A DNA stretch of 13,220 nucleotides from Bacteroidota bacterium (GTDB lineage Bacteria; Bacteroidota; Bacteroidia; JAADEI01), in the NCBI GenBank assembly GCA_024280615.1, contig JAJRPU010000010.1:1-13220 (forward strand), in the 5' to 3' direction. A model generated the notes under the pieces. That model was not told the origin of the DNA. It was given only the letters and a program-made list of their open reading frames with translations, and made no database searches. The position numbers were made by a program, and so were the translations under genes. Numbering within the stretch: position 1 is the first letter of the stretch; the number at the start of each line of letters is the position of its first letter. Positions 6,247 through 13,220 of the stretch are shown piece by piece.

Positions 6247-7734
6247 TTATTTCTTTTTACTGTATGAAATTCTGGGGTCTACTAATGCATAGAGAATGTC
6301 TGCAACCAAGTAACCAACTAAGGTTAATATAGAAACGAGCATTACAACTGTGTATACCACAGGGTAGTTCCGAGACATAATGGCTTCGTAACTTTCCTTA
6401 CCCATTCCTGGGATAGAAAATATGTATTCAATAACGAAGGACCCTGAAATCATAAATGGGAATACGTTTGCAAACAGTGTAATGATAGGCAACAGCGAGT
6501 TCCTAAAGGCATGTTTCCATATAACCACTTTATCTGGCAAACCCTTAGCATAGGCAGTTCGTATATAATCTTCTTTAAGCACTTGAATCATAGCTCCTCG
6601 CATTTGCTTGGCTAAGAATGCTAAGGATGGATAGGTCAAGGCTAAAACAGGTAAAATGAGATGATGGGCTACATCTATTATCCTCTGCCAGAGGGGGGCG
6701 GTCTCAGGCAAGGAGGAAACACCGAAGGCAGGGAACCAATCCAAGTATGCCCCACCACCGAAAAACATAATCAGTAATGTCGCAATCCAGAAATTTGGTA
6801 GAGAGTAAAGAATATATAAAGTTACTGTAAGCACTTGGTCCTGGAATGTTCCTGCTTTAACAGCACTATACACACCAGCTTGAATCGCTATTAAATAAAT
6901 TAGAATCACTGAAATAAGGTTTATAAGAGCAGTCCATTTGACAGCATCCTTTATCACTTCTGCAACAGGACGCTTATCCACGTAAGAAATCCCGAAGTCA
7001 CCAACTATAAATCCACTAATCCACCTATGATACTGATTCTTGGTTCCATACCAATGTATTGTTGGAATGTAGTTTTTCCAAGTCTCCGGATTATTTATCA
7101 TATCCAAATAAGCAGCCCTTAGTTCATAAACAGCTTTCTTGAACTCTTCAATGGCTGCTTTATCTCTCTCGGAATTACCAACAAGATTGGTATCCATTGA
7201 CAACTTAGAGAATTCATAAACGAAGCTATCTGCGGTCATAGCAAGAAGTGTAGTATAGAACCCTATTTTCATTGTATCATAGGTCAAGAAAAGTTCATTG
7301 ATTAGTTCATAGGCTTTGCCACGATATTTCCTGAAAGGACCTTGTGATGGCAAACCGTATAATAGGCGTTGGACATCCTTCAACTTAAGATAATATGCTT
7401 GTATATATTCCCAGTTTCCTAATTGGGCAATTAGTCTACGGAGCACCTCTTGATGCTTCTTCCGAGGGATTCTGTAAAATGTGTCTGGGACAGACAGGGG
7501 TTGCAGTGCTATGTAGAAAAGGGGTAAGTCAAGCCCCAATTTCTTTCTCTGTTCCATATAAGCCTGTTCAGTAGCCATAAAATCGGTTGTCCTTCCCTCG
7601 GAACCCATAATTCCTCCTAACATTTGCTCAACGGGGTCCCCGGGAGCATTCGTGCTCAACCAGAAAGTCAAAAGCGAAATGATTATTAGAGTTGGGATAA
7701 AGATGAGAATCCGCTTGATAATGTATTTCCACAT
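6247..7734 (-). CDS. oppB: Peptide-type ABC importer permease OppB/DppB, with large loop insertion
   Basis: This is the first permease of the importer. The first membrane segment is at residues 5-26, followed by NAPGDPVEQ (29-37) and KKLGLDLPL (64-72), as in the family. RWISGFIVGDFGISY (237-251) and RPVAEVI (255-261) come next, then five more membrane segments. SLPNFWIA (311-318) is also conserved. The ATPase contact loop is at about 389-418 (DYIRTAYAKGLP, then RNSLLPII), and VDPRISY (485-491) closes the protein. It has 495 residues, whereas ordinary OppB proteins have about 305-340. The excess is an insertion of about 150 mostly polar, helical-looking residues (about 73-228) between LGLD and GDFG, on the outer side of the membrane. 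It lies 15 bases after the binding-protein gene and 15 bases before oppC. The frame is continuous, so the insertion is part of the protein. Confidence 0.94.
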   Translation of the reverse strand: MWKYIIKRILIFIPTLIIISLLTFWLSTNAPGDPVEQMLGGIMGSEGRTTDFMATEQAYMEQRKKLGLDLPLFYIALQPLSVPDTFYRIPRKKHQEVLRRLIAQLGNWEYIQAYYLKLKDVQRLLYGLPSQGPFRKYRGKAYELINELFLTYDTMKIGFYTTLLAMTADSFVYEFSKLSMDTNLVGNSERDKAAIEEFKKAVYELRAAYLDMINNPETWKNYIPTIHWYGTKNQYHRWISGFIVGDFGISYVDKRPVAEVIKDAVKWTALINLISVILIYLIAIQAGVYSAVKAGTFQDQVLTVTLYILYSLPNFWIATLLIMFFGGGAYLDWFPAFGVSSLPETAPLWQRIIDVAHHLILPVLALTYPSLAFLAKQMRGAMIQVLKEDYIRTAYAKGLPDKVVIWKHAFRNSLLPIITLFANVFPFMISGSFVIEYIFSIPGMGKESYEAIMSRNYPVVYTVVMLVSILTLVGYLVADILYALVDPRISYSKKK

Positions 7735-7749
7735 ATCTCATTTATTTTT

Positions 7750-9504
7750 TTACAGTTCCGGACTTTTGAGTTTGAATTCTCGGACGTTGTACCCAGGTCT
7801 CACTATGGAGACATAAGCATCAAACCGTTTACTTATAACCCTCAAGTTTTCAGGAGCATAGAGAAAAATGTAAGGCACTTGTTTGTGAATTTCCACTTGA
7901 AGGAGTTTCCATAGTTCTGCTCGTTTGTTCTCATCTAATTCTGTTCTTATTGCCTCAATAAGGCTATCTGTATAAGCATTACCGAATCCAACGAAGTTGT
8001 CTCCTCCCTCTGCATAATAGGACTCAGTGTGCCAAATTTGCTTTGGGTCCGATGGTCTAGGACCCCCTATCCAAGCCAATGCACAGGTTTCAAAGTCTCT
8101 CTGGTCAAGCTTTTCAAGGAACACAGACCAGTCCAGTTGTTGGATAACAACTTTTATACCCACTTTTCTCGCTTCCTCTTGAAACAATAAGCCAATATTT
8201 TTCCGTGTATCATTTCCTGAGTTGTAAATATAAGAAAGTATGAAGGGCACTCTCTCCCCATCTATTTCTTTATCAAGTATTCCATCGCCGTCTGTGTCTT
8301 CCCATCCTGCTTCTTTGAGCAATTGCCGAGCCTTCTCCGGATTATACTCATAAGGGGTTATTGTATCGTTATAATATTTCTTCAAAACTGGATGGATTGG
8401 ACCAATCACCGGGGTTCCTAAGCCATGCAAGAAATTCTTTATTATAACATCCTTATTTATAAGATGAGCCAGAGCTTTTCTCACTCGCACATCTTTCAAC
8501 TTAGGGTTTTTCATATTCAAACCGATAAATGTATAAGCCAACATAGTAGTATCATACAAGTTGTAGTATTTAGTAATTACCTTAGTGTTTTTGAACTTTA
8601 TGTATTGTTTTGACTGAGGTCCTGCAACATCCAAATTTCTACCCATTAGAGCAACTTCCATAGTTGTAAAGTCATTAATAATTTTGCGTGTTATTTTTTC
8701 GGGATATGCCACAAGGAACATATTCTTGCGCTCGTCTGGCAATTTATTTGCCCACCAGTTAATTCTTCTTCTAAGAACTATTTCCTGTTCCGTTTCCCAT
8801 TTGGACAAGACATAAGGTCCTGAACCCTTTATTAACGCAGTGTCCCTCTTTATGTCGTTATACCTTTCTGCAAACTTCCTCAGAGCTTCTGAATCTCTAA
8901 CTTTTTCAGGTTGATGAGTCAGAACCTTTAAACTGAAAGGTCGCATTAATCCTTCTGGGTCAAGAATATGCTCGGGCAATATATAGAAGCCTCCAGACAT
9001 CTCTAAGAGATTCATATACTTTTTAGATGCGAACAAAGTAAATTCCTTAGGATTTTCTGGATTTATGTAAATGCTATCTAACATTTCATAGTATGGTCTT
9101 AAACGAGGAGCATCAACATGAGGGTTTTTTATTACCTTCAATGAAAAGTCTACATCATAGGCAGTAACTGGCTTACCATCTGGCCAGGTGGCTTCCTCTC
9201 TTATTTTATAGTGAAAGGCTATCAATGTGTCTGAATATATTTCCACTCTTGGTAAGGACTCAGCCAACACAGGTATTATTTCAAGAGTTTTCATATCAGT
9301 AGCCAACAAAGTCTCATAAATTAATTCAAGTATGTATCCTGAGCTGGCACCGCTATAATTAGTAGGATTAAGAGTACCTGGGTCATCCAGTTCGTGAATG
9401 ATGACATTATTTTCTTTGTTTCCAATGTCCTCCTTAATATTATTAGCAATCACCACAATTGCTATGATAACTAGCAAAATCCCAATTAGGGAACCTTTTC
9501 CCAT
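7750..9504 (-). CDS. oppA: Solute-binding protein of peptide-type ABC importer (SBP family 5)
   Basis: This 584-residue protein captures substrate outside the inner membrane and passes it to the OppBC permeases. Family 5 marks include DDPGTLNPTNY (40-50), SGYILELIYETLL (55-67), the 'ATWPDGKPVTAYDVDFSL' segment (105-122) and GSGPYVLSKWE (227-237). Also present are FIGLNMKNPKLKDVRVRKAL (326-345) and the 'YNPEKARQLLKEAGW' segment (387-401). DTDGDGILDKE (403-413) looks like a calcium-binding loop common in this family. The N-terminus is a basic start plus hydrophobic segment (6-20) ending in ANN, with no lipobox cysteine, so it is probably held by an uncleaved anchor or cleaved after ANA-like residues. 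ATG 9504 has GAGGAT 4 bases upstream. It is the first gene of the operon. The symbol reflects family position; the ligand is unknown. Confidence 0.93.
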   Translation of the reverse strand: MGKGSLIGILLVIIAIVVIANNIKEDIGNKENNVIIHELDDPGTLNPTNYSGASSGYILELIYETLLATDMKTLEIIPVLAESLPRVEIYSDTLIAFHYKIREEATWPDGKPVTAYDVDFSLKVIKNPHVDAPRLRPYYEMLDSIYINPENPKEFTLFASKKYMNLLEMSGGFYILPEHILDPEGLMRPFSLKVLTHQPEKVRDSEALRKFAERYNDIKRDTALIKGSGPYVLSKWETEQEIVLRRRINWWANKLPDERKNMFLVAYPEKITRKIINDFTTMEVALMGRNLDVAGPQSKQYIKFKNTKVITKYYNLYDTTMLAYTFIGLNMKNPKLKDVRVRKALAHLINKDVIIKNFLHGLGTPVIGPIHPVLKKYYNDTITPYEYNPEKARQLLKEAGWEDTDGDGILDKEIDGERVPFILSYIYNSGNDTRKNIGLLFQEEARKVGIKVVIQQLDWSVFLEKLDQRDFETCALAWIGGPRPSDPKQIWHTESYYAEGGDNFVGFGNAYTDSLIEAIRTELDENKRAELWKLLQVEIHKQVPYIFLYAPENLRVISKRFDAYVSIVRPGYNVREFKLKSPEL

Positions 9505-9507
9505 CTT

Positions 9508-9513
9508 ATCCTC
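9508..9513 (-). promoter_or_regulatory. Shine-Dalgarno site of the binding-protein gene
   Basis: GAGGAT on the minus strand, ending 3 bases before ATG 9504. It fixes the start of the first operon gene and rules out an N-terminal extension. Confidence 0.5.
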
Positions 9514-9529
9514 GTTATTTTGTCTTGAG

Positions 9530-9537
9530 CAAAGTTA
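9530..9537 (-). promoter_or_regulatory. Probable Bacteroidota-type -7 promoter element for the opp operon
   Basis: The minus strand reads TAACTTTG, an exact match to the Bacteroidota -7 consensus TAnnTTTG, about 25 bases before ATG 9504. Transcription would begin near 9522-9525, giving a short leader that contains the GAGGAT site. I do not see a good TTG -33 element at the usual distance, which lowers confidence. Confidence 0.4.
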
Positions 9538-9553
9538 AAAAACTACTTTTTAA

Positions 9554-9575
9554 GTTGAGCCGCTTAGGTCTCAAC
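9554..9575. repeat. Inverted repeat GTTGAG-10 bp-CTCAAC between divergent transcripts
   Basis: Perfect 6-base arms at 9554-9559 and 9570-9575 end exactly at the base before tRNA-Gly and lie upstream of the opp -7 element. It could be an operator or a tRNA-processing structure, or may arise by chance at this length. Confidence 0.3.
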
Positions 9576-9650
9576 GCGGGAGTAGCTCAGTGGTAGAGCG
9601 CCACCTTGCCAAGGTGGAGGTCGCGGGTTCGATCCCCGTCTCCCGCTCCA
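9576..9650 (+). tRNA. tRNA-Gly (anticodon GCC), CCA encoded
   Basis: The acceptor arms GCGGGAG/CTCCCGC pair perfectly. The D arm is GCTCAGTGGTAGAGC. The anticodon stem CCACC/GGTGG encloses loop TTGCCAA, with anticodon GCC. The T arm is GCGGGTTCGATCCCCGT. The discriminator is T, as in most bacterial glycine tRNAs. The terminal CCA (9648-9650) is encoded, unlike in the two other tRNAs in this window. It lies 60 bp before the UPF0104 gene on the same strand, with no clear terminator between them. Confidence 0.98.
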
Positions 9651-9695
9651 CTCCCTCCTCATCACTTTTATCAATGAGAAATAAATAAGCGAACT

Positions 9696-9703
9696 TAACT
9701 TTC
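9696..9703 (+). promoter_or_regulatory. Possible -7 element for the UPF0104-yfhO pair
   Basis: TAACTTTC matches TAnnTTTG except for the last base and shares TTAACTTT with the divergent opp promoter. Transcription would start within a few bases of ATG 9711, implying a leaderless or near-leaderless message. This fits the lack of a Shine-Dalgarno site there. No -33 element is evident. Confidence 0.25.
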
Positions 9704-9710
9704 TATTTGG

Positions 9711-10772
9711 ATGGCACAAACTCCTATACAGGTTAGCTGGTGGAAAATATGGGTTCCTGTTGCTTTAGGAGTTCTGACAGCTGCCTTTTTGTTCTGGAAG
9801 CATTTTGACCCTCAGATTTTTCTCCAGTTAAGATTTGACTGGCAAACAGGCATATGGCTAATTGTAGCTCTGTTATTTCTTATCGCAAGACACTTTGTAT
9901 ATATGCTTAGGATAATGGTATTGACGGAAGGATGGGTGGGGTGGCGTTCTGCTTTTGAAGTTATCACCTTATGGGAGTTTGCTACTGTTGTTACACCGCC
10001 CGTCGTGGGGGGGTCCGCCGCAGCATTATTCCTACTCAATAGGGAGGGGCTTCCTTTGGGACGTTCAACAGCAACTGTCATAGCAGTTATATTCCTTGAC
10101 CACCTTCTATTTGTCTTAATCGCTCCCATATTTTTTTTACTATTTAAGCATTTGCTGTTCTCAGATGCCCGTGCACTAACCACTACTTTCTGGATTGCTT
10201 ATGCAATTTTCACAGGATACACCTTATTGTTAGCATTGGGACTTTTAATAAAGCCTCGTCTTTTAATGATTGTCCTTATCAGCATATTCTCTTTGCCTTT
10301 GTTGAGACGCTGGAAAAAAGGTGCAATGAAAATGGCTCGGGACATATATTACACTGCTGAACATTTTAAGCATGCTGGACTCTCATATTGGCTATTACTA
10401 TTAGGTTTGACTGGATTAGGCTGGTTGTTTAGGTTTTTAAATCTCAATGCTGTTGTTGTTGCCTTTGCAGGCTCCCTTTCTCTTTTTGAACATGTTGTGC
10501 TGGTTGCTCGTCAAACAGTAATGTGGGTCCTTTTGCTTGTGTCTCCGACACCTGGAGGTAGTGGAACAGCTGAACTCACATTCGTAGAAATGCTTTACGA
10601 CATAGTAAATAGGGGTGCAGCCAGCCTTTTAGCCTTCCTCTGGAGACTGGTTTCTTTCTACCCATATCTAATAGCAGGTGTAGTTATCCTACCTATATGG
10701 TTAAAACGAGTTCAACAACACCATCCTTCCGGTTTAAAAAGATTGCCTACTTTTAGGGGCAAAACAAAGTAG
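9711..10772 (+). CDS. UPF0104 / lysylphosphatidylglycerol synthase transmembrane-like protein
   Basis: This 353-residue integral membrane protein has about eight membrane segments. It matches the LPG_synthase_TM (UPF0104) family, the flippase-like membrane domain of MprF, here without the cytoplasmic aminoacyl-transferase domain. Family marks are FVYMLRIMVLTEG (62-74), TPPVVGGSAAALFLLNREG (95-113) and the C-terminal SPTPGGSGTAE (278-288), followed by a final segment near 312-330 and a basic tail. Stand-alone members in Bacteroidota are usually of unknown function and are often near envelope lipid or glycan genes. Without the catalytic domain it should not be called a lysyl-PG synthase. ATG 9711 lacks a clear ribosome site; W10-W11 and the first membrane segment follow directly, which supports this start. 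Its TAG directly abuts the ATG of the YfhO gene, implying coupled expression. Confidence 0.88.
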   Translation: MAQTPIQVSWWKIWVPVALGVLTAAFLFWKHFDPQIFLQLRFDWQTGIWLIVALLFLIARHFVYMLRIMVLTEGWVGWRSAFEVITLWEFATVVTPPVVGGSAAALFLLNREGLPLGRSTATVIAVIFLDHLLFVLIAPIFFLLFKHLLFSDARALTTTFWIAYAIFTGYTLLLALGLLIKPRLLMIVLISIFSLPLLRRWKKGAMKMARDIYYTAEHFKHAGLSYWLLLLGLTGLGWLFRFLNLNAVVVAFAGSLSLFEHVVLVARQTVMWVLLLVSPTPGGSGTAELTFVEMLYDIVNRGAASLLAFLWRLVSFYPYLIAGVVILPIWLKRVQQHHPSGLKRLPTFRGKTK

Positions 10773-13214
10773 ATGCGGATAAAAGATTTATGGGTTCCTT
10801 TCCTTACAATTGTAATTATAATAGTTACTTTGGCTCTTCCTGCATTGATGGGCAAGCAGCTTTTTATGCCAGATATAGTAAACTTTTTAGCCCAGATTAG
10901 GTTGCCAATGGAATGGCATAAAAAAACAGGAGAAGAGATAGCGTGGGCTTGGCATATATTCTCAGGAATGCCTGGATATTTTGTCGGGAACGTCATCTCC
11001 GATATCGTTATGTTACCTATTAGGCTAATCAATAATTTGTTTACCTTTTTAAATCCTGTAGGTCTTTTTACCATATCATTTATAATAATGCTGATATTTG
11101 TTAGGGGATTGCGGCTGGGGGACTGGAACCTTGCCACCTTAGCGTCCATAGCCTTTGTCATAGCCACATTCAACATAGTTTCCCTTGAAGCAGGGCACAT
11201 GAGCAAACTTAAGTCTGCTTATGCTTTTCCTCTACTCTTCTTAGGCATAATCCTGCTTATCAAGGGGAACAAATGGTGGGGAGGAGTCGCTTTTCTTATA
11301 GGCTTAACTGCTGAACTGGCAGGAAATCATCAGCAAGTCTGGTATTACGCATTAATTATGGGTGTGATTCTTGCAATTACAGTTCTTGTAAATGCTGTGA
11401 AAACCAAAAATTTCTCACCTGTTGTTAAAGCTGGAACTATGGGAATCCTGCTTACCATAATAGCAATTCTCCCTTTCACTATGCGACTGTGGATGCTATA
11501 TGAGTACACACCGCACAGTATTCGTGGAATGGCATCTGAATTGACGGACCCCCTACATAAAAAAAACACTGGTTTAGAGAAAGACTATGCTTCCAACTGG
11601 AGTTATGGACTATTTGAAACGTTCACTTTATTTATACCAAATTTAGTGGGTGGAGGCTCCAATCAGTATGTCGGTTCCTCAGGACCCCTATATGAAGAAC
11701 TCATCAAAGGTGGTGTCCCACGGTCTCAAGTGGAACAGATTGTACAGCATGTGCCAACCTATTGGGGAAGTATGCCCTTCACAGACGGTCCCGTGTATAT
11801 AGGCATACTAATAATGTTAGGAGTTATTCTATCATTTTTTGTTGCCCAGAGAAATTTTATATTCTGGTGGCTTGTTCTTTCAAGTGTTATTGGTTTGCTA
11901 TTTGCCTGGGGAAGAAATTTTTTCTTTTGGGAACTCGCATTTGATTATTTACCCGGATTTAACAAATTCAGAACTCCAATGATGGCTTTCCTAATATTAC
12001 AATTCACTCTGCCCACATTAGCTATAATAGGTTTTGCTTCCTTGGCAAACCCAGAGATTGACTTCCAAAAGCGTATCAAAGCCCTGAAAAACGCAACCTT
12101 CATTACAGGCGGAATAATTTTATCACTACTGATAGCCTCTTTCTCACTCCTTGACTTCAAGGGACCCATAGATATTCAACTCAGAAATAATCCTTTCTTT
12201 TACGAGTTAATACTAAAACAACGCGAATATATGTTTAGGATGGACGCTGTCAGAAATCTAATAATAATAATTCTTGGTTCCGGTGCTTTATGGTTCGCCC
12301 TCAGAAAGAAAATATCCTTCAACACAGCATTTAAGATACTCATAGTATTAACACTATTTGACCTATTAGGCGTGGCAACCAGATACTTGAAACATTCAGA
12401 TTACGTTGAAAAATATACCTACGAGGACCTCCCAAGACTTGACCCACGATTCCAACTCACCGAGGCAGATAGAACAATTATGCAGGACACAGCCCAGTAT
12501 TTCAGAGTAGTTGACTTAACAACCAATCCATTTACAGATGCACGCACCCCCTACTATTACAACAGCGTAGGAGGTTATCTAGCTGCACGAATACGCATCT
12601 ATCAAGACCTCATTGACCACCACCTGACAAAAAACAACATAAAAGCATACAGTATGCTTAACACAAGGTGGTTTATAGTTCAGACGCAAGGGCAGGGTCC
12701 TCCCAGAGCAATGTTCAATCCACTGGCAACAGGTCCCGCTTGGTTTGTTGATGAAATCCTCTGGCAGAAAGATGCAAAGTCTGAAAATGAGGCTCTCTTG
12801 ACATTTGACCCAGCAAAACAAGTATTGATTAGAGAGCAATATAAAGAAGTTGTGGTACCAATTCCAGCAAATAGGGACACTACAGCACAAATAAAATTGG
12901 TTCACTTCTCACCAATGAGATTGGTGTATGAATACCACAGTAAGACTGACCAGTTTGCTGTCTTCTCGGAGATATATTATGAACCCGGTTGGAAGAGCTA
13001 TATTGATGGCAAACCGATTGAGCATATTCGTGTTAATTACGTTCTACGAGGAATGTCTGTACCAGCAGGGACCCATACCATTGAATTCAGGTTTGAACCA
13101 GATAGCTACGTGATAGGTAGGAAAATTAGTCTAGCAGGGTCTCTCCTGTGGTTCATAGTAGTTATAAGCTTAGCAATAGTCGCTTACAGAAATAAAAATA
13201 ATACAAATACATAA
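10773..13214 (+). CDS. YfhO family membrane protein (GT-C-like)
   Basis: This 813-residue protein has many membrane segments in residues 5-540 and a C-terminal extracytoplasmic domain (about 545-785), then a final membrane segment (about 787-804) and a polar tail. The motif WHIFSGMPGYF (60-70) after the first segment is typical of Bacteroidota YfhO proteins. So is the C-terminal beta domain with FSEIYYEPGW (731-740), YIDGK (743-747) and NYVLRGMSVPAGTH (755-768). The family is related in fold to GT-C glycosyltransferases, which use lipid-linked sugars on the outer face of the membrane. In Bacillus subtilis YfhO acts with CsbB in lipoteichoic acid glycosylation. The acceptor here is unknown. 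Length is normal for the Bacteroidota form. The start directly abuts the preceding stop, and the gene ends 6 bases before the window edge. Confidence 0.93.
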   Translation: MRIKDLWVPFLTIVIIIVTLALPALMGKQLFMPDIVNFLAQIRLPMEWHKKTGEEIAWAWHIFSGMPGYFVGNVISDIVMLPIRLINNLFTFLNPVGLFTISFIIMLIFVRGLRLGDWNLATLASIAFVIATFNIVSLEAGHMSKLKSAYAFPLLFLGIILLIKGNKWWGGVAFLIGLTAELAGNHQQVWYYALIMGVILAITVLVNAVKTKNFSPVVKAGTMGILLTIIAILPFTMRLWMLYEYTPHSIRGMASELTDPLHKKNTGLEKDYASNWSYGLFETFTLFIPNLVGGGSNQYVGSSGPLYEELIKGGVPRSQVEQIVQHVPTYWGSMPFTDGPVYIGILIMLGVILSFFVAQRNFIFWWLVLSSVIGLLFAWGRNFFFWELAFDYLPGFNKFRTPMMAFLILQFTLPTLAIIGFASLANPEIDFQKRIKALKNATFITGGIILSLLIASFSLLDFKGPIDIQLRNNPFFYELILKQREYMFRMDAVRNLIIIILGSGALWFALRKKISFNTAFKILIVLTLFDLLGVATRYLKHSDYVEKYTYEDLPRLDPRFQLTEADRTIMQDTAQYFRVVDLTTNPFTDARTPYYYNSVGGYLAARIRIYQDLIDHHLTKNNIKAYSMLNTRWFIVQTQGQGPPRAMFNPLATGPAWFVDEILWQKDAKSENEALLTFDPAKQVLIREQYKEVVVPIPANRDTTAQIKLVHFSPMRLVYEYHSKTDQFAVFSEIYYEPGWKSYIDGKPIEHIRVNYVLRGMSVPAGTHTIEFRFEPDSYVIGRKISLAGSLLWFIVVISLAIVAYRNKNNTNT

Positions 13215-13220
13215 CAAATA

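Noticed and set aside
9658..9678. CTCAT/ATGAG hairpin as a terminator for tRNA-Gly
   Set aside because: The stem is only 5 bp with an 11-base loop, followed by AAATAAATAAG rather than a T-run.
9711..10772. Calling the UPF0104 gene mprF (lysylphosphatidylglycerol synthase)
   Set aside because: It has only the membrane domain. At 353 residues there is no room for the aminoacyl-transferase domain.
10712..11206. Minus-strand 164-codon open frame across the UPF0104-YfhO junction
   Set aside because: It lies fully opposite two well-supported genes, has no ribosome site and shows no recognisable protein character.
1..13220. Mobile elements, CRISPR arrays, toxin-antitoxin pairs or a defence system
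   Set aside because: There is no transposase, integrase, direct-repeat array or small paired gene module, and composition is even throughout.

Overview
The window most likely comes from a member of the Bacteroidota (Bacteroidetes), probably an uncultured or lightly studied lineage. The evidence is a C-terminal tail resembling a type IX secretion sorting domain on the first protein, a DUF4412-like secreted protein, a long YfhO protein of the type common in that phylum, and a match to the Bacteroidota -7 promoter element (TAnnTTTG). Base composition is moderately AT-rich and uniform. I see no prophage, insertion sequence, CRISPR array or defence island. This is mostly a core and metabolic stretch with some lineage-specific genes.

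Layout. (1) Positions 1-1560, + strand: the C-terminal part of a secreted propeller-like protein, then a small DUF4412-like secreted protein. The signal peptide of the second gene lies in a different frame from its body, and one extra T in a T6 run would join them. (2) Positions 1657-1827, - strand: tRNA-Leu(GAG) followed by tRNA-Ala(UGC). (3) Positions 1932-9504, - strand: six tightly packed genes, probably one operon. In transcription order they are an Opp/Dpp-type solute-binding protein, permease OppB, permease OppC, an unrecognised exported protein, an unrecognised polytopic membrane protein, and accD (acetyl-CoA carboxylase beta subunit). (4) Positions 9576-9650, + strand: tRNA-Gly(GCC), divergent from the operon. 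(5) Positions 9711-13214, + strand: two abutting envelope genes, a UPF0104/lysylphosphatidylglycerol-synthase-TM-like protein and a YfhO-family protein.

How the genes fit together. The first three genes of the minus-strand operon supply the substrate-capture and membrane-channel parts of a peptide-type ABC importer. No ATPase gene is present here, so OppD/OppF-type subunits must be encoded elsewhere. Both permeases are much longer than usual: OppB carries about 150 extra residues in its extracytoplasmic loop, and OppC carries about 80 extra residues with two added hydrophobic segments. The two unrecognised genes that follow are exported or membrane-bound and close to oppC (one overlaps it by 29 bp), so a functional link to the importer is possible but unproven. 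accD at the end is a housekeeping gene. The UPF0104-YfhO pair looks like an envelope lipid or glycan modification module.

I did not find a clearly new multi-gene system. The points most worth a second look are the frameshifted signal peptide, the enlarged permease pair, and the two unknown genes attached to the importer operon.
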